This document shows, piece after piece, positions 7,103 to 15,025 of a DNA stretch of 25,522 nt. Below the pieces are notes generated by a model. It ran no database searches. It had not been told where the DNA came from and saw only the letters and a list, made by a program, of their open reading frames with translations. The stretch is taken from the NCBI GenBank assembly GCA_002422945.1, contig DITW01000061.1, forward strand, positions 49,719 through 75,240, written 5' to 3'. The translations under genes were made by a program, and so were the position numbers. This stretch comes from Sphingomonadales bacterium UBA6174 (GTDB lineage Bacteria > Pseudomonadota > Alphaproteobacteria > Sphingomonadales > Sphingomonadaceae). Numbering within the stretch: position 1 is the stretch's first letter; the number at the start of each line of letters is the position of its first letter.

Positions 7103-8227
7103 ATGTATTCATCAGTAACTCCAAATCTAAAAAGAAGCCCGTATTACATTGTAGCGCCGCATTATGTTCAGACTTCTGCGGGAATCAGGTGTTTGCACAT
7201 TCTGTGCCACTGGTTGAACCGGCTGGGTGAGCGTGCGTACATGGTTATTAGTGGTGGCGATGGCCTCCGAGAAACTTGTTTAGATTTGCAGACGCCTGTT
7301 CTGACTATGGACCTCGTTGATTATCATTATCAACAGGGGTTGAGGCCAATTGTCGTCTATCCTGAGGTGATTTCAGGCAATCCCTTTGATGCGGAAGCGG
7401 TTGTTCGCTGGGTGCTCAATTTCCCGGGGCTTTTGGGAGGGGACTCGGCTTATCCCGAAGGCGACATGGTCATGGCGTTTTCGAAGATTTTGGCTGATGC
7501 GGTCGACAAGGACGTACCTATTTTACATGTGCCTGTGATCAATCAGGACGTATTCAATATGGGCGAGGCTCGTCCGCGATCCGGTGCGGCCTTTTATGCC
7601 GCAAAATTCAAACATGTGCACAATGGCGTTGTCTTTAATCTGCCGAAGGGTGCCATTGAGATTACGCGTGATCGGCGCGATTCTCAAACGCCTGAAGAGA
7701 TCGCTGAAATTTTCCGGTCTGTGGAAACCTTTTATTGCTTCGAAAATACTGCATTGGCGATCGAGGCTGTTTTGTGCGGATGTCCAGCGGTATTCATGCC
7801 GAATGAATGGCTGGATGTGCCAATCGCGATGAACGAACTCGGATGGGAGGGCTATGCCTGGGGCAATGATCCTGCCGAAATCGAGCGCGCCAGAAATAGC
7901 GTGACGCAAGGGCAGGCCAATTATCAGCGGACAATTGCCGAATTTTTCGAGCAATTACACGCCTTCATCGAGCGGTCGCAGGCGAAGGTTGCTGGCCAGC
8001 CTTATGTAAATAAAGTGAAATTTTTCAAATTGCAGGAGGAGACGCTGGCCGTCATGTCGGCCAAACGCATCTCCCGCATTATTCGCTTTCGGCCTACCTG
8101 GGGTTTAAAGGGGCTTTTACGCGTCTATTTTGCTTTGATCTGGGCGACTTTATATGGGTTCGTGTTTCAGAGCATCCTGAAGATGGGGCGGCGCATTCGG
8201 GCGGCGGCAGTTAGATTATTTGGCTGA
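7103..8227 (+). CDS. putative GT-B-fold glycosyltransferase with C-terminal membrane-associated segment
   Basis: A 374-residue protein not assignable to a precise family by eye. The N-terminus (YYIVAPHYVQTSAGIRCLHI) looks like the first Rossmann half of GT-B glycosyltransferases, with the common 'S-x-G-x-R' loop. The second half contains FYCFENTALAIEAVLCGCPA (210-229), the layout of the sugar-nucleotide-binding region of GT-B enzymes with acidic residues Glu215 and Glu222. The last 50 residues are basic, with a hydrophobic stretch (about 337-360), suggesting inner-membrane association. It lies between the AT-rich island and the CDP-sugar operon and presumably transfers a sugar to the growing lipid-linked glycan. 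Donor and acceptor are unknown. No strong ribosome binding site precedes the ATG; GAGAG lies about 15 bases upstream. Confidence 0.7.
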   Translation: MYSSVTPNLKRSPYYIVAPHYVQTSAGIRCLHILCHWLNRLGERAYMVISGGDGLRETCLDLQTPVLTMDLVDYHYQQGLRPIVVYPEVISGNPFDAEAVVRWVLNFPGLLGGDSAYPEGDMVMAFSKILADAVDKDVPILHVPVINQDVFNMGEARPRSGAAFYAAKFKHVHNGVVFNLPKGAIEITRDRRDSQTPEEIAEIFRSVETFYCFENTALAIEAVLCGCPAVFMPNEWLDVPIAMNELGWEGYAWGNDPAEIERARNSVTQGQANYQRTIAEFFEQLHAFIERSQAKVAGQPYVNKVKFFKLQEETLAVMSAKRISRIIRFRPTWGLKGLLRVYFALIWATLYGFVFQSILKMGRRIRAAAVRLFG

Positions 8228-8298
8228 TATTTTGGTGTTGTCATTGTGCCCATGTGAGGCGGGTGGGGCCTGTCATCGCAATGTCGATGGGCTTCGTA

Positions 8299-8312
8299 TC
8301 TGATCGATCAGA
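8299..8312. repeat. 14-base perfect palindrome upstream of rfbF
   Basis: TCTGATCGATCAGA is a perfect inverted repeat in the 267-base gap between the glycosyltransferase gene and rfbF. It lies about 70 bases before the candidate rfbF promoter. It could be an operator for a dimeric regulator or a small hairpin. No T-run follows, so it is not a typical terminator. Confidence 0.35.
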
Positions 8313-8382
8313 ATGATTATTAAGAATTATATGAAGATATGCGTATATGCTTGATATGATTTTAACTCAGAATGGCCTCCGG

Positions 8383-8411
8383 TTGATGTTGTTAATAGCA
8401 TCGGATATCAG
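8383..8411 (+). promoter_or_regulatory. candidate sigma-70-like promoter for the rfbFGH operon
   Basis: TTGATG (8383-8388), a 17-base spacer and TATCAG (8406-8411) match four of six positions at each box with optimal spacing. They lie about 84 bases before the rfbF ATG, in the gap 8228-8494. The gap is AT-rich and otherwise holds no gene. Weak evidence. Confidence 0.3.
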
Positions 8412-8494
8412 ATTTTTATGCCCGTGGTTTGGCTTGCATAGCGCTCTATGATTGAGTAGCGGGGTCTAGTCTTAAAACTGAATCGGATTATAGG

Positions 8495-9262
8495 ATGCGT
8501 TGTGTTATTCTTGCGGGTGGTCTTGGCACTCGATTGGGTGAAGAGACTTCAATCCGTCCTAAACCGATGGTCGAGATTGGCGGAAAGCCGATATTATGGC
8601 ATATTATGAAAATCTATGCCTCGCATGGGGTTAATGATTTCATAATTTGCTTGGGCTATAAGGGCTATCTGATCAAAGAATATTTCGCCAATTATTTTCT
8701 GCACACGGCTGATGTTACAATCGATCTTCGCGACAATGCGATGACTGTTCATCAAAACTGGAGCGAGCCGTGGACCATCACCATGGTTGAAACCGGCGAT
8801 ACGACCATGACGGGCGGCCGCCTCAAGGCCATCAAGCCCTATCTCAAGGATGATGAGGCCTTCTGCCTTACCTATGGCGATGGGGTTGCGGATGTGGATG
8901 TCGCGGCCTCCATCGCATTCCATCATGCGCATGGGAAATTGGCCACGATTACGGCCGTTGCGCCGCCGGGGCGGTTCGGCGCGCTTGAATTCGATGGGGA
9001 TAAAGTCACGGCATTCAGAGAAAAACCGGCTGGCGATGGCGGTTTGATCAATGGCGGATTTTTCGTGGCCTCGCCTAAAGTGCTCGATCTGATCGACGGG
9101 CCTGATACGATCTGGGAGCAGGGACCGCTTGAGAAACTTGCCCATAGTGGCGAGTTGATGGCGTTCCGTCACGGCGGTTTCTGGCAGCCGATGGATACGC
9201 TGCGCGATCGCAACTATCTTGAAGAGCTGTGGCAGTCTGACGCACCTTGGAAGAGGTGGTGA
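8495..9262 (+). CDS. rfbF: glucose-1-phosphate cytidylyltransferase RfbF
   Basis: RfbF (DdhA) makes CDP-glucose from glucose-1-phosphate and CTP, the entry to the CDP-3,6-dideoxyhexose pathway. The 255-residue protein starts MRCVILAGGLGTRLGEETSI, with the nucleotidyltransferase loop GGLGTRL at 8-14 and the PKPM motif with Lys23. The metal-binding Asp129 is in YGDGVADVD. The segment NGGFFVASPKVLDLI and the end FWQPMDTLRDRNYLEELW are typical of cytidylyltransferases of this family and separate it from RmlA. Length matches the family (about 257). It is the first gene of a long plus-strand operon and is followed after three bases by rfbG. The ribosome binding site is weak. Confidence 0.95.
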   Translation: MRCVILAGGLGTRLGEETSIRPKPMVEIGGKPILWHIMKIYASHGVNDFIICLGYKGYLIKEYFANYFLHTADVTIDLRDNAMTVHQNWSEPWTITMVETGDTTMTGGRLKAIKPYLKDDEAFCLTYGDGVADVDVAASIAFHHAHGKLATITAVAPPGRFGALEFDGDKVTAFREKPAGDGGLINGGFFVASPKVLDLIDGPDTIWEQGPLEKLAHSGELMAFRHGGFWQPMDTLRDRNYLEELWQSDAPWKRW

Positions 9263-9265
9263 TAG

Positions 9266-10369
9266 ATGAGTATTTGGGCGGGCCAGAAGGTTTTCATCAC
9301 CGGTCACACCGGTTTCAAAGGTAGCTGGCTGTCCTTATGGCTGGCCAATCTGGGTGCTGAAGTCACCGGATATGCGCTGGCGCCCAATACCGAGCCGAGC
9401 TTGTTTGAACTGGCGCGCGTGCAGGAGCGGGTCAAACATATTGTAGGCGACGTGCGTGATCTTCCCTCGATGGAGGCGGCCATGCGTGCGGCGGCCCCTT
9501 CGGTGGTGTTTCACCTCGCTGCCCAACCGCTTGTGCGCCTGTCTTATGATGAGCCGGTTGACACCTTTTCGACCAATGTCATGGGCACGGTGAACGTTCT
9601 TGATGCGGTACGTCGCTTGCCGACTTGTCGTGCGGTGATCGCGGTGACCAGCGATAAATGTTATGAAAATCGCGAATGGGAATGGGCCTATCGCGAAAAT
9701 GAGCCCATGGGTGGCTATGATCCCTATAGCGCGAGCAAGGGGGCCTCGGAATTGGTGATTTCCGCCTATCGCCGGTCATATTTTCAGCCGCCGGGCTCTG
9801 CCGGAGTCGCTTCTGTGCGGGCGGGCAATGTCATTGGCGGCGGCGACTGGGCGAAGGATCGATTGATCCCGGATATCGTGCGCGCACTGGGTGCGGGTGG
9901 ACTGCCGGTTATTCGCTCTCCGGACTCCGTGCGCCCTTGGCAGCATGTGCTGGAAGCACTGGGGGGATATATCGATATCGCAGAACGGTTGCTTGCAGGT
10001 GAACGTAAATTTGCGGAAAGCTGGAATTTCGGCCCCTCTGATGACGATACGCGTCCCGTGCGCTGGATTGTGGAGCGGATGCTTGAAAAATGGGGGGCGT
10101 CGCAGGGCTGGCATTTCCCGGATAATGAGCAGCCGCATGAAGCCCATCTGTTGCGCTTGGATTGTTCCAAGGCGCGTGCGGCGATGGGCTGGCGGCCCCG
10201 CTTCAATTTGGGAACGGCATTGGACCGGATCGTGGAATGGCATCAGCAAGTGGGTGGCGGTGCGGATGCACAGGCTGTTACCTTGGCGCAAATACATGAA
10301 TATCGCATGCGCACCACGGACGGCAGTGCCCATATGATCGACGCCCAACCAGATGATCAATTTCGCTAA
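9266..10369 (+). CDS. rfbG: CDP-glucose 4,6-dehydratase RfbG
   Basis: RfbG (DdhB) converts CDP-glucose to CDP-4-keto-6-deoxyglucose with tightly bound NAD+. The 367-residue extended SDR has the diagnostic N-terminal motif GHTGFKGSW (13-21), the catalytic segment VTSDKCYEN (Asp130, Lys131) and the YxxxK pair Tyr154/Lys158 in YDPYSASKGASE. The RAGNVIGGGDW stretch and RPWQHVLEALGGY are also family hallmarks. Length is typical (about 360). AGAGGTGG immediately upstream of the ATG gives a clear ribosome binding site, partly inside the end of rfbF. An 80-base gap with a stem-loop separates it from rfbH. Confidence 0.95.
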   Translation: MSIWAGQKVFITGHTGFKGSWLSLWLANLGAEVTGYALAPNTEPSLFELARVQERVKHIVGDVRDLPSMEAAMRAAAPSVVFHLAAQPLVRLSYDEPVDTFSTNVMGTVNVLDAVRRLPTCRAVIAVTSDKCYENREWEWAYRENEPMGGYDPYSASKGASELVISAYRRSYFQPPGSAGVASVRAGNVIGGGDWAKDRLIPDIVRALGAGGLPVIRSPDSVRPWQHVLEALGGYIDIAERLLAGERKFAESWNFGPSDDDTRPVRWIVERMLEKWGASQGWHFPDNEQPHEAHLLRLDCSKARAAMGWRPRFNLGTALDRIVEWHQQVGGGADAQAVTLAQIHEYRMRTTDGSAHMIDAQPDDQFR

Positions 10370-10378
10370 GGATATTGC

Positions 10379-10411
10379 GTGAGCGGCGGATGCTTGGTCT
10401 GCGCGGCTCAC
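10379..10411 (+). other. intercistronic stem-loop between rfbG and rfbH
   Basis: GTGAGC (10379-10384) pairs with GCTCAC (10406-10411), and the stem can extend inward past one mismatch (GCG with CGC). There is no T-run after it, so it is probably not a full terminator. It could act in mRNA processing or stability, or give partial attenuation that lowers downstream expression. Confidence 0.35.
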
Positions 10412-10449
10412 TTAATCAGCAGATGTATTTTCCTTGAAGGACAAGTGTA

Positions 10450-11802
10450 ATGACGACGCCTAGTTACGGCAACATTAGTGAAATCGTCGATGGCCGCAGT
10501 GAGGAAGAAGTGCGGGACCTGATCCTCGATCTCGTCGGCCATTATGCGCGCACTGCCCATGCCACCAAGCCATTCGTGCCGGGCGAGAGCGTGGTGCCGG
10601 TCTCCGGCAAGGTCTATGGCGAGAGCGACATGCGCATGCTGGTCGACAGCGCGCTTGATTTTTGGTTGACGACAGGCCGCTTCAACGAGGCGTTCGAAGC
10701 GCGTCTTGCCAAGCGTTTGGGGGTGGCGCATGCGCTGACGACCAATTCCGGTTCCTCTGCGAACCTGCTGGCGCTTTCGACGCTTACCTCCCATTATTTC
10801 CGTGGCGATGCGCTGAAGGCGGGCGACGAGGTCATCACCGTTGCGACAGGCTTTCCGACGACGGTGAATCCGTCGCTGCAATATGGCTTGGTGCCGGTTT
10901 TTGTGGATGCGGATATTCCGACCTATAACATCAAGCCCGAGATGATTGAGGCGGCGGTCAGTGAAAAGACGCGCGCGATCATGATTGCGCATACGCTCGG
11001 CAATCCTTTCGATCTGGGCGAAGTGATGCGCGTTGCTGAAAAGTATAATCTTTGGGTAGTCGAGGATTGCTGCGATGCGCTTGGCGCAACTTATAATGGT
11101 CAGAATGTCGGGACATTCGGCCATATTGGCACGCTGAGCTTCTATCCCGCGCATCATATCACCATGGGTGAAGGCGGGGCGGTATTTACCGACAAGCCGC
11201 GGCTGAAGCGCGTGATTGAATCGATGCGCGATTGGGGGCGCGATTGCTGGTGTGCGCCAGGTCAGGACAATACCTGTGGCAAGCGTTATGCCCGTAGCCT
11301 TGGTAAATTGCCGTTCGGCTATGATCATAAATATACCTATGGCCATTGCGGCTATAATCTGAAGATCACCGACATGCAGGCGGCGGTGGGTCTGGCGCAG
11401 ATGGATCGGTTGGAGGGCTTTATTGCCGCCCGTCAACGCAACTTTGACCTGCTGACAGAAGGGTTGAAACCGCTTGAGGATATGATGATCCTGCCGCAGG
11501 CCACGCCCAACAGCCAGCCGTCATGGTTTGGTTTTCCCATTACCCTGCGACCGAACTTGCCTTTCAGCCGTGAAGATCTGGTGCAGCACCTGAACGACAA
11601 GAAGATCGGGACCCGGCTTTTGTTCGGCGGCAGCCTGTTGCGCCAGCCCTATATGCAGGGGCGTAATTATCGCGTCGTAGGTGATCTTACCAATTCGGAT
11701 ATCATCACTGAAAGCACATTCTGGATCGGTCTGTATCCGGGGTTAACGCCAGATCATATCGCCTATATGATTGATATTATTGCAAAATATATGAAGAAAT
11801 AA
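10450..11802 (+). CDS. rfbH: CDP-4-dehydro-6-deoxyglucose 3-dehydrase (E1) RfbH
   Basis: RfbH (DdhC/AscC, E1) is a pyridoxamine-phosphate, [2Fe-2S] enzyme that removes the C3 hydroxyl of CDP-4-keto-6-deoxyglucose, working with a separate reductase (E3, DdhD). The 450-residue protein has the DegT/AHBA fold with SGSSANLLALS (100-110). In FYPAHHITMGEGGAVFT the Schiff-base Lys of ordinary aminotransferases is replaced by His (His235), the hallmark of E1. Cys208, Cys266, Cys268 and Cys276 fit the C-x57-C-x1-C-x7-C iron-sulfur motif described for E1. Length is close to the family's 437. GAAGGA lies nine bases before the ATG. The E3 reductase gene is not in the window, so the electron donor must be encoded elsewhere. 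Confidence 0.95.
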   Translation: MTTPSYGNISEIVDGRSEEEVRDLILDLVGHYARTAHATKPFVPGESVVPVSGKVYGESDMRMLVDSALDFWLTTGRFNEAFEARLAKRLGVAHALTTNSGSSANLLALSTLTSHYFRGDALKAGDEVITVATGFPTTVNPSLQYGLVPVFVDADIPTYNIKPEMIEAAVSEKTRAIMIAHTLGNPFDLGEVMRVAEKYNLWVVEDCCDALGATYNGQNVGTFGHIGTLSFYPAHHITMGEGGAVFTDKPRLKRVIESMRDWGRDCWCAPGQDNTCGKRYARSLGKLPFGYDHKYTYGHCGYNLKITDMQAAVGLAQMDRLEGFIAARQRNFDLLTEGLKPLEDMMILPQATPNSQPSWFGFPITLRPNLPFSREDLVQHLNDKKIGTRLLFGGSLLRQPYMQGRNYRVVGDLTNSDIITESTFWIGLYPGLTPDHIAYMIDIIAKYMKK

Positions 11803-11832
11803 TGGTATGGTAAGGCTTAGGAAATATAAGAA

Positions 11833-12549
11833 ATGATGGATCGAGACGATATTTATTCCCGCTTTGTTTCCTTAAAGGGCGAATTTGAAGCGGAAGGCCT
11901 TACGCGTGACGAAGTAGCGGGCGAAGCACTCTTTGCTGCCCGTAAAGGTCTTGATTATTTAGTGAAAATCGGCGGTTGTGAAGCAAAGTCGGACATCGTG
12001 TTTTTGCAGCAGGTGGGTATTACCAGCCTTGTCGCGCCGATGGTCGAGACCGCATTCGCCATGAAGAAATACATGGCGATGTTGCCGGATGGCGCCTTTC
12101 ACCATATCGGTGTCACGATTGAAACATTCACGGCGGTTGAGAATATTGAGGCCATCCTTGATGCGGGTGTTAAGCTCACCGATGTGACGATCGGTCGCTC
12201 GGATCTGACCGCCTCTTTCGGTGGTGCAGGTGTGAATTGCGCCGAGACGATTGAAAAAGTCAAAATTGTGGCGCGGGCCGGCAAGGCGCGCGGTCTTGAA
12301 GTCACGATGGGTGGCAGTGTCAATGCAGAGACGCGCGCATTGTTGCGCGCTGATCAAGAGTTGACCGAACTGTTGAGCTTTATCGAAACGCGCAAGGCGA
12401 TTATGCCCAGTGCGGGCTTTGTCCAAGACGGTGCTCTCGAAGCTGCGATTGATGCTGAGGTGGATTTGCTAATGCTCCGTTCTGCGATTTTGAATGTGCG
12501 CGGTGGTGAGGCGAGTGACCGGGTAGGCACATTGCGTAAGAGGCTGTAG
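11833..12549 (+). CDS. HpcH/HpaI-type aldolase / citrate lyase-like protein
   Basis: A 238-residue TIM-barrel protein of the HpcH/HpaI aldolase superfamily. Family enzymes make or break bonds between pyruvate (or another 2-oxo acid enolate) and an aldehyde, or act on CoA esters, using a divalent metal. The probable metal ligands are Glu97 in GVTIETFTAVENIEAI and Asp124 in GRSDLTASFG. VAPMVETAFAM (67-77) matches the conserved strand before them. The position of the catalytic Arg in HpaI (V-R-P) is a Lys here (VKIGGCE, Lys45), an unusual substitution. It lies 30 bases after rfbH and 6 bases before the HAD gene, inside the CDP-sugar operon. It presumably supplies or attaches a carbon unit. Substrate unknown. 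TAGGAAA provides a modest ribosome binding site before the ATG pair. Confidence 0.82.
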   Translation: MMDRDDIYSRFVSLKGEFEAEGLTRDEVAGEALFAARKGLDYLVKIGGCEAKSDIVFLQQVGITSLVAPMVETAFAMKKYMAMLPDGAFHHIGVTIETFTAVENIEAILDAGVKLTDVTIGRSDLTASFGGAGVNCAETIEKVKIVARAGKARGLEVTMGGSVNAETRALLRADQELTELLSFIETRKAIMPSAGFVQDGALEAAIDAEVDLLMLRSAILNVRGGEASDRVGTLRKRL

Positions 12550-12555
12550 TCTAAT

Positions 12556-13251
12556 ATGAATCTTAAGCTTATCCTCGACTTTGATGGTGTTTTGTTCAAC
12601 AGCGCCTTTGAAGCATATTCTGTATGCAATCATCAGGGCCGAGGAGATGCCGACCTTAGGCAGAATGTTTCTTTTGAGGAGTTTCTGGCCTTTCGTGCGG
12701 TGGTGACCGATGCTTGGCAATATAATCGCCTCTATGCGCGGCAGCGCTTGTTGTCGCCTGCGCAATTGCCGGCGGCGGTGCCAGATGCAGGCGATTGGGC
12801 CTTTGCCGAACGGTTTTTCGAGGCGCGGGCGGAGATGATGGCCGATCCAGATTGGCCCAAGATCATGGCGCCTTATGATTTCTTCTTTCTGGTGAAGCCG
12901 CTGTTGCTGGCCTATCCGGAAAATTTCGCGATCTTGTCAACGCGGAACGTGGAATCAATCCGGCGTACGATGGAATTCTACGACGCCAATGTGATCGAAG
13001 TGCTGGGTCAGGAAGATATCCGTCGCTGTGGTTCCAAGGTTGCGGTTGCGTCAGGCCAAGGTTGGTTGGATCAGGATAATTGCTTTGCCGTTTATGTCGA
13101 TGACATGAACGCGCATCTTGAGCCGTTCGAGGGGAAGGTGCATCTGCCGCTTCATGCGAATTGGGGCTATGATCAAGGGCAATTGGAAAGTTTGAATCCG
13201 AACCAGATTTTCCTGATTTTGAATTCCCTTCTCAAACTTTCCAAAAAGTAG
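12556..13251 (+). CDS. HAD-superfamily hydrolase-like protein (probable phosphatase)
   Basis: A 231-residue protein with the HAD core motifs: motif I DFDGV (Asp8 nucleophile, Asp10 acid/base), motif II in AILSTRN (Ser128/Thr129), motif III Lys161 in GSKVAVA, and motif IV VDD (Asp182, Asp183). A helical cap lies between motifs I and II (about residues 20-115). All catalytic residues are present, so it is likely an active phosphatase or phosphotransferase. The gene sits between the aldolase and ThDP enzyme genes in the same operon. A phosphate ester intermediate, for example an aldol product made from a phosphorylated aldehyde, would be a fitting substrate, but this is inference. Only weak purine stretches precede the ATG. 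Confidence 0.8.
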   Translation: MNLKLILDFDGVLFNSAFEAYSVCNHQGRGDADLRQNVSFEEFLAFRAVVTDAWQYNRLYARQRLLSPAQLPAAVPDAGDWAFAERFFEARAEMMADPDWPKIMAPYDFFFLVKPLLLAYPENFAILSTRNVESIRRTMEFYDANVIEVLGQEDIRRCGSKVAVASGQGWLDQDNCFAVYVDDMNAHLEPFEGKVHLPLHANWGYDQGQLESLNPNQIFLILNSLLKLSKK

Positions 13252-13264
13252 GTTACACGCGGCA

Positions 13265-15025
13265 ATGACTATCAAATATAGCGATCAAATCGGTCAATGG
13301 TTACGTGATGCAGGCTATACTCACTATTTTTATGTGGGTGGCGGAAATATTATGCATTTGACCGAAAGTCTTGATCGCTTCTTGACTGGCGTGCCTGTTG
13401 TGCATGAGGTCGCTGCCGGTGTCGCGGCAGAATATTTTAACGAACTTGCATCGCCGGCCAAGGCATTGGCGCTGGTGACGGCGGGGCCGGGCCTCACCAA
13501 TATCGTGACGGCGCTGTCGGGTGCCTATCTTGAAAGCCGTGAATTGCTGGTGATCGGTGGGCAGGTAAAGACCTCAGACTTGGCCAATAAGCAGGTGCGC
13601 TCGCGCGGGATTCAAGAAGTTGACGGCGTTGCTTTGGTCGAATCCACCTGCAAGCTTGCCTATCGTTTTCTCAAGCCAGAGCCTGCAAGCAGCTTTCTCA
13701 ACATGATTGCCGAAAGCTGGACGCCCCGTAAAGGCCCCGTTTTCCTTGAGATGCCGTTGGATGTACAGGCCGCTCAGGTGGAGGCGCAGCCGCTCGGCGC
13801 GATGGCGATGCCGGCACTTCCCACGGCCAGCGATGCGGTGATCGATGAGTTTGTGGCTGCCTATAATGCGGCCCAGCGGCCGATCATCCTTATCGGTGGC
13901 GGCATTGAATATGATGTCATGGCGGATGTGCGTGGCCTTATGATCGATCGGGCGGTGCCCGTGATGACAACCTATAATGGCGCGGACCGTGTCGGTGGCG
14001 AGGATCGCAATTATCTTGGTCGCCCCAATACTTGGGGACAGCGCAGTTCCAACCTCATCATTCAGCAGGCTGATTTCATTCTTGCGCTGGGGACGCGCCT
14101 TGGTCTTCAGCAAACGGGCTTCAACTGGCAGGAATTTGGTCGGGATGCCAAGATCGCCCATGTTGAAATTGATGCGGGTGAATTGGCCAAGGGGCATCCG
14201 CGTACCGATTGGCAATTGCAGTGTGATGCAAATGACCTGTTGCGCCGTTTCGTGGCGGCCGAACTTGCACCCAAAGAAGATTGGCTTTCGCTCGCCCAGC
14301 GTGTCCGTGCGGCCGTGCCACGGGTCGAGCAAGTCAATAAAACAGGTGAAGGCTATATTTCACCTTATGATTTCATTGTTCGCCTTGAGCGGCTGACGCG
14401 TGCAGACGATTTTGTCATTCCGTGCAGCAGTGGCAGCGCCTTTACCTTATCGATGCAACTGTACCGGCAACAATATGGCCAGCGCATGGTGACGAACAAG
14501 TCGCTGGCATCCATGGGCTATGGCCTGTCGGGTGCGATTGGTGCCGCGATTGCGGGACAGGGAAAACGTCGCACCATCCTCATTGAGGGCGATGGCGGCT
14601 TTGCTCAGAATATGCAGGAGCTGGGCACCGTCGATGTCAATCGCTGCAATTTGAAGATTTTCATCTTCCACGATCAGGGCCATGCCTCCATTCGCATGAC
14701 CCAGCGCAGCTATTTCGAGGGTAAATATCTGGGTTGCGACCGTCCTTCGGGTCTGGGCATGCCGAAATGGGAAAAGCTGTTCGCGGCTTGGGATATTCCT
14801 GTGATGGCCTTGCCGCTCGATTTTGAGGCATCCGAGGCGTTCCAGTCGATGATGAACGATGAAGGCCCTGCGGCTTTCATTGTGCCGGTTGATCCGGAGC
14901 AGACATATTTCCCCAAGATTTCAAGCCGGATAACGGCGACAGGATCGATGGAGTCGAATCCGATTGATCGGATGACGCCGGAAATCGATTATCTGGAGGG
15001 GGTATGGCCACTCGTATCGGCATGA
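13265..15025 (+). CDS. thiamine-diphosphate-dependent carboligase/decarboxylase-like enzyme (acetolactate synthase superfamily, YerE-like context)
   Basis: A 586-residue ThDP enzyme with the three-domain layout of acetolactate synthase: PYR domain (about 1-165), central domain (190-335) and PP domain (365-550). The activating Glu48 is in VVHEVAAGVAAEY. The ThDP/Mg motif starts with GDG (442-444) in LIEGDGGFAQN; its far end, usually Asn-Asn, reads H-D-Q-G-H (469-473). TAGPGLTN (72-79) is as in decarboxylating relatives. Within an rfbFGH operon the nearest described precedent is YerE of yersiniose A synthesis, which moves the acetaldehyde unit of pyruvate onto C4 of CDP-3,6-dideoxy-4-hexulose. 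A related carboligation is the best guess here; an ordinary acetolactate synthase is less likely, because no small subunit or ilvC is nearby. The SDR gene overlaps its 3' end. Confidence 0.85.
   Translation: MTIKYSDQIGQWLRDAGYTHYFYVGGGNIMHLTESLDRFLTGVPVVHEVAAGVAAEYFNELASPAKALALVTAGPGLTNIVTALSGAYLESRELLVIGGQVKTSDLANKQVRSRGIQEVDGVALVESTCKLAYRFLKPEPASSFLNMIAESWTPRKGPVFLEMPLDVQAAQVEAQPLGAMAMPALPTASDAVIDEFVAAYNAAQRPIILIGGGIEYDVMADVRGLMIDRAVPVMTTYNGADRVGGEDRNYLGRPNTWGQRSSNLIIQQADFILALGTRLGLQQTGFNWQEFGRDAKIAHVEIDAGELAKGHPRTDWQLQCDANDLLRRFVAAELAPKEDWLSLAQRVRAAVPRVEQVNKTGEGYISPYDFIVRLERLTRADDFVIPCSSGSAFTLSMQLYRQQYGQRMVTNKSLASMGYGLSGAIGAAIAGQGKRRTILIEGDGGFAQNMQELGTVDVNRCNLKIFIFHDQGHASIRMTQRSYFEGKYLGCDRPSGLGMPKWEKLFAAWDIPVMALPLDFEASEAFQSMMNDEGPAAFIVPVDPEQTYFPKISSRITATGSMESNPIDRMTPEIDYLEGVWPLVSA

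Noticed and set aside
13265..15025. ThDP gene as housekeeping acetolactate synthase (ilvB/ilvI)
   Set aside because: No small subunit or ilvC follows; it is embedded in the CDP-sugar operon and has a divergent ThDP motif.
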